15,776 nucleotides of DNA from an uncultured Oscillospiraceae bacterium (GTDB lineage Bacteria > Bacillota > Clostridia > Oscillospirales > Acutalibacteraceae): positions 1 through 15,776 of the forward strand of contig CATWUX010000042.1 of NCBI GenBank assembly GCA_958354085.1. The letters run 5' to 3'. A program made the position numbers and the translations under genes. How positions within the stretch are numbered: position 1 is the stretch's first letter; every line of letters begins with the position of its first letter. Under the pieces are notes generated by a model. It was not told the origin of the DNA. It did not search any database and saw nothing but the letters and a program-made list of their open reading frames with translations. This document shows positions 13,549-15,776 of this stretch, piece after piece.

Positions 13549-13577
13549 TTGACAATTTTTTCGGCGTTCTTTATAAT
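13549..13577 (+). promoter_or_regulatory. Perfect consensus promoter of the GH20 gene
   Basis: TTGACA (13549-13554), 17-nt spacer, TATAAT (13572-13577): a full consensus match. The start point would be near 13584, giving a leader of ~54 nt that contains an imperfect hairpin (GCTG...CAAG / CTTG...CAGC, about 13595-13621). Such a strong core promoter suggests repressor control or high constitutive expression. Confidence 0.9.
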
Positions 13578-13637
13578 ATTCCATAATAATGAAAAGCTGC
13601 TCAAGGCATACTTGCACAGCCTGACGGAGGGTTATTT

Positions 13638-15254
13638 ATGCAAAAAAATGGTTTTCGAAGATTCGGCACCATGCTGGATTGTTCAAGAAATGCTGTCCCC
13701 ACTGTGGAAAGTTTGAAAAAATGGATCGATATCACGGCGGATCTGGGGTATAACACCCTTCTTTTGTACACGGAAGATACCTATGAGGTTGATCATAACC
13801 CCTACTTCGGCTATATGCGGGGGCGTTTCGGTCAGCAGGAACTGAAAGAAGTGGACGCATATGCCTTGTCAAAAGGGATGGAACTGATCCCTTGCATCCA
13901 GACGCTGGCACATTTGAACGCGATTGTGCGGTGGCCCGCATACGCTCCGCACGTCGATACGCAGGATATCCTGCTGGCCGGGGACGAAGCCGTCTATGAA
14001 CTGATCGACCGGATGTTTGCCAGCATTTCCCGTTGCTTTACCAGCCGCATTCTCAACATCGGTATGGACGAAGCCCATATGATCGGCCGTGGCAAATATT
14101 ATGATCTGCACGGCGACAGCGACAGATCCCAGATCTTGATCAACCACTTGACAAAAGTTGCGGCAATCGGGGAAAAATACGGCTTTACCCTGTGCATGTG
14201 GTCGGATATGTTTTTCCGTCTGGCCGCCGGCGGAGACTACTATAACAGTCAGGCCGATATTCAAAGTCAAATTAAGCAGCAGATTCCGGATAATGTACAG
14301 CTCATTTACTGGGATTATTATTCTACCGACAAAAAGCACTATGATAAGATGCTGACCGCACATGAAAAAATCAAGGAGGGCGTCTGGTTTGCCGGCGGCC
14401 TTTGGACATGGACAGGATTTGTGCCGCATAACGCTTTCAGCATGAAGGCCACGGCTTCTGCTTTAAAGAGCTGCCGCGAACACGGCGTGCAGGATGTATT
14501 TCTCACCATGTGGGGTGACAACGGCGGTGAATGTTCCCGCTTTTCCTTGCTGCCGGCCCTGTTCTTTGCCTCCGAAATCGCCAAGGGAAATACCAATAAA
14601 GCCGATATAAAAGCGAAATTCAAAGAAAAATTCGGCATTTCTTTTGACCGCTATATGCTGTTGGATCTGCCTCAGACTCCGGGGTACTCTGCCGATCATT
14701 GTTATAATCCGGATAAATACCTGCTGTATAACGATTGCTTTACCGGTCTGTTGGATTCCACTCTCTCCGGAGGCGAAAACGAGCAGTATGCCAAATGCGC
14801 CAGACGACTGGGACTGTTGAAAACGCATCCGGAATGGGGCTATCTTTTTGCAACGGAGCAGGCACTTTGCGAAGTTTTGTCCATCAAAGCGGAGCTGGGC
14901 GCCAAAACCCGCAAAATTTACCAAGGCGGTAATCGGGAAGAGCTGAAAGCGCTGATTGCGGATTACAAAAAGCTGTTAAAAAAGATGGAGGCTTTCTACA
15001 AGGCCTATAAAAAGCAATGGTTTATGGAAAACAAGCCGCATGGATTTGATGTACAGGACATCCGTTTGGGCGGGCTGATGACGCGCATCAAGAGCTGTAT
15101 GGAAAGGCTGCAGCAGCTCTATGACGGCAGCATAGAAAAAATTGAAGAGCTCGAGGAAACGCAGCTGGATATGCAGGGAAATGGCGAGAAGTATTCTCAT
15201 ACCCCGGTGGTTTATAACAGCTGGGAGGGCACAGTAACCGCGAATGTGCTTTAA
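13638..15254 (+). CDS. GH20 beta-N-acetylhexosaminidase, cytoplasmic GcnA-like type
   Basis: Glycoside hydrolase family 20 enzyme removing terminal GlcNAc or GalNAc from oligosaccharides by substrate-assisted catalysis. The TIM barrel starts at once: FRRFGTMLDCSRNAVPTVES, then DLGYNTLLLYTEDTYE. The catalytic pair Asp144-Glu145 lies in ILNIGMDEAHMIGRGKY, which takes the place of the classical H-x-G-G-D-E motif. FTLCMWSDMFFR and VQLIYWDYYSTDK are the later barrel strands, and a C-terminal helical region (about 400-520, rich in Lys/Glu) follows. The 538-residue protein lacks a signal peptide and the N-terminal GH20b domain, as in the streptococcal GcnA type, so it probably acts on imported sugars. 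GGAGGG precedes ATG 13638. No sugar transporter or nag gene is adjacent. Confidence 0.92.
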   Translation: MQKNGFRRFGTMLDCSRNAVPTVESLKKWIDITADLGYNTLLLYTEDTYEVDHNPYFGYMRGRFGQQELKEVDAYALSKGMELIPCIQTLAHLNAIVRWPAYAPHVDTQDILLAGDEAVYELIDRMFASISRCFTSRILNIGMDEAHMIGRGKYYDLHGDSDRSQILINHLTKVAAIGEKYGFTLCMWSDMFFRLAAGGDYYNSQADIQSQIKQQIPDNVQLIYWDYYSTDKKHYDKMLTAHEKIKEGVWFAGGLWTWTGFVPHNAFSMKATASALKSCREHGVQDVFLTMWGDNGGECSRFSLLPALFFASEIAKGNTNKADIKAKFKEKFGISFDRYMLLDLPQTPGYSADHCYNPDKYLLYNDCFTGLLDSTLSGGENEQYAKCARRLGLLKTHPEWGYLFATEQALCEVLSIKAELGAKTRKIYQGGNREELKALIADYKKLLKKMEAFYKAYKKQWFMENKPHGFDVQDIRLGGLMTRIKSCMERLQQLYDGSIEKIEELEETQLDMQGNGEKYSHTPVVYNSWEGTVTANVL

Positions 15255-15467
15255 TCGAGCGACCGCGATCCGGACAGCCGGCAAGCCGTTTTGACGAGGG
15301 GGTTCGAGCCGACATCTCCAACCTTTGTGCAATCAGCTGCATGCTCCGGTTATGCCAACGGCCAAGGTGATAGTATTCTACCTTGGCCGTTGGCACCTAT
15401 AGACTATGCTAAATAAAGAAAACGGGTTTTATAAAACAAATACCGGTAAAAAACTCCTTTCACCCCC
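15255..15467. other. Non-coding stretch after the GH20 gene
   Basis: About 210 bases without a convincing gene. 15255-15352 is GC-rich with no ribosome site or family-like translation; a T-arm-like word GGTTCGAGCC occurs at 15301-15310 but no cloverleaf can be built around it. 15353-15395 forms a perfect hairpin (separate entry). 15400-15467 is AT-rich and leads to the tRNA-Lys promoter. Confidence 0.5.
15353..15395. repeat. Perfect 16-bp inverted repeat
   Basis: TGCCAACGGCCAAGGT (15353-15368) and ACCTTGGCCGTTGGCA (15380-15395) are exact complements around an 11-nt AT-rich loop. Neither strand shows a T run, so it is not a standard intrinsic terminator, although it could still end or protect the GH20 mRNA. 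Such long perfect arms are also seen in intergenic repeat elements. Confidence 0.75.
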
Positions 15468-15496
15468 TTGACAAGACCGAACGAATAGTGTATTAT
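15468..15496 (+). promoter_or_regulatory. Promoter of the tRNA-Lys/tRNA-Asn cluster
   Basis: TTGACA (15468-15473), 17-nt spacer, TATTAT (15491-15496). The start point would be near 15503, about 35 nt before mature tRNA-Lys. Confidence 0.88.
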
Positions 15497-15537
15497 AGCT
15501 AAGCAGTTTGATTTGGTTGAAATTGCCTGATGGATAT

Positions 15538-15613
15538 GCACCATTAGCTCAGTTGGTAGAGCACCTGACTCTTAATCAGGGTGTCCCGGGTTCGAGTCCC
15601 TGATGGTGCACCA
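15538..15613 (+). tRNA. tRNA-Lys(CTT)
   Basis: 76 nt with encoded CCA (15611-15613). The acceptor stem GCACCAT pairs with ATGGTGC, the D arm is GCTCAGTTGGTAGAGC, the anticodon stem CCTGA/TCAGG encloses CTCTTAA (anticodon CUU, lysine AAG), and the T arm is CGGGTTCGAGTCCCTG. First gene of a cluster that continues past the window edge. Confidence 0.96.
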
Positions 15614-15664
15614 ATTTTGATTTTTTACCTTTTCTGTTGTTCCGTCTATTGCGATTGGACAGCA

Positions 15665-15725
15665 GAGATAGATATTCCTCCTTAGCTCATGTCGTTTCTA
15701 CCGACTGAGCCGCGGAGACAGATAT
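15665..15725. repeat. Duplicated and inverted tRNA-Asn 5' segment
   Basis: The 20-base word AGATATTCCTCCTTAGCTCA (15670-15689) recurs exactly 50 bp later at 15720-15739, where it is the leader and first bases of tRNA-Asn; with one mismatch the match extends back to 15665/15715. Between the copies lies TCTACCGACTGAGC (15697-15710), the exact reverse complement of the tRNA-Asn D-arm segment at 15735-15748. So a broken 5' tRNA copy is followed by an inverted D-arm piece and then the intact gene. Confidence 0.85.
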
Positions 15726-15776
15726 TCCTCCTTAGCTCAGTCGGTAGAGCATGCGGCTGTTAACCGCAGGGTCGTT
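15726..15776 (+). tRNA. tRNA-Asn(GTT), 5' part, cut by the window edge
   Basis: The 5' 51 nt of a tRNA: acceptor strand TCCTCCT, then TA and the D arm GCTCAGTCGGTAGAGC, anticodon stem GCGG/CCGC with loop CTGTTAA (anticodon GUU, asparagine), and the start of the variable region. The T arm and 3' acceptor strand lie beyond the window. It probably shares the tRNA-Lys transcript. Confidence 0.9.

Noticed and set aside
15296..15312. T-arm-like GGGTTCGAGCC suggesting a tRNA fragment
   Set aside because: No acceptor, D or anticodon stem can be placed around it on either strand.
15088..15396. Minus-strand frame covering the 16-bp hairpin and the end of GH20
   Set aside because: Overlaps a confident gene in antisense, has no ribosome site and no recognisable protein pattern.
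1..15776. CRISPR array, transposase or integrase
   Set aside because: No regularly spaced repeat series and no DDE, serine or tyrosine recombinase pattern was seen in any frame.

Overview
The window reads as chromosomal DNA of a low-to-mid GC Firmicute, most likely a gut-type Clostridia/Oscillospirales bacterium. I infer this from strong AGGAGG-type ribosome sites, near-consensus TTGACA-17-TATAAT promoters, tRNA genes with encoded CCA, a LytS/YesM-YesN type two-component pair, a DrrAB-like ABC exporter, an AGCS symporter, a PepD dipeptidase and a GcnA-like GH20 enzyme. No species call is possible without a search.

Left half (1-8650) is an accessory-looking block. It opens with the damaged tail of a PadR-like regulator. 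A tightly packed rightward run follows: sensor kinase, AraC-type response regulator (4-nt overlap), a small DUF7662-like protein, an alpha/beta hydrolase that has no canonical start codon, a STAS-like protein of unknown role, then an ABC ATPase, an ABC-2 permease and a small membrane-anchored protein joined by ATGA overlaps. The run ends at an intrinsic terminator at 6047-6085. A plausible reading is that the kinase/regulator pair senses an envelope or compound signal and controls the exporter; this is inference from gene order. Further right are a flavodoxin-like oxidoreductase, a double-GNAT acetyltransferase, a 40-codon decapitated remnant of a second flavodoxin-like gene, and, on the minus strand, an unrecognised 156-residue protein with its own promoter.

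Right half (8700-15776) looks like stable backbone: tRNA-Ser(GGA) with promoter and terminator, an alanine/glycine:cation symporter, a polytopic membrane protein (all minus strand), PepD (plus), a tRNA-Asp/tRNA-Thr pair (minus) with a perfect consensus promoter, a divergently transcribed GH20 N-acetylhexosaminidase with an equally perfect promoter, then tRNA-Lys(CUU) and the 5' part of tRNA-Asn(GUU). PepD and the AGCS carrier fit peptide/amino-acid use and GH20 fits amino-sugar salvage, but they are separate transcription units.

No CRISPR array, transposase, integrase or recognisable novel multi-gene defence or biosynthetic system is visible. The items most worth a second look are the hydrolase with ATA at its start position, the PadR relic with compensating frame changes, the duplicated and inverted tRNA-Asn 5' segment at the right end, the non-coding block with a perfect 16-bp hairpin after GH20, and the truncated flavodoxin remnant.
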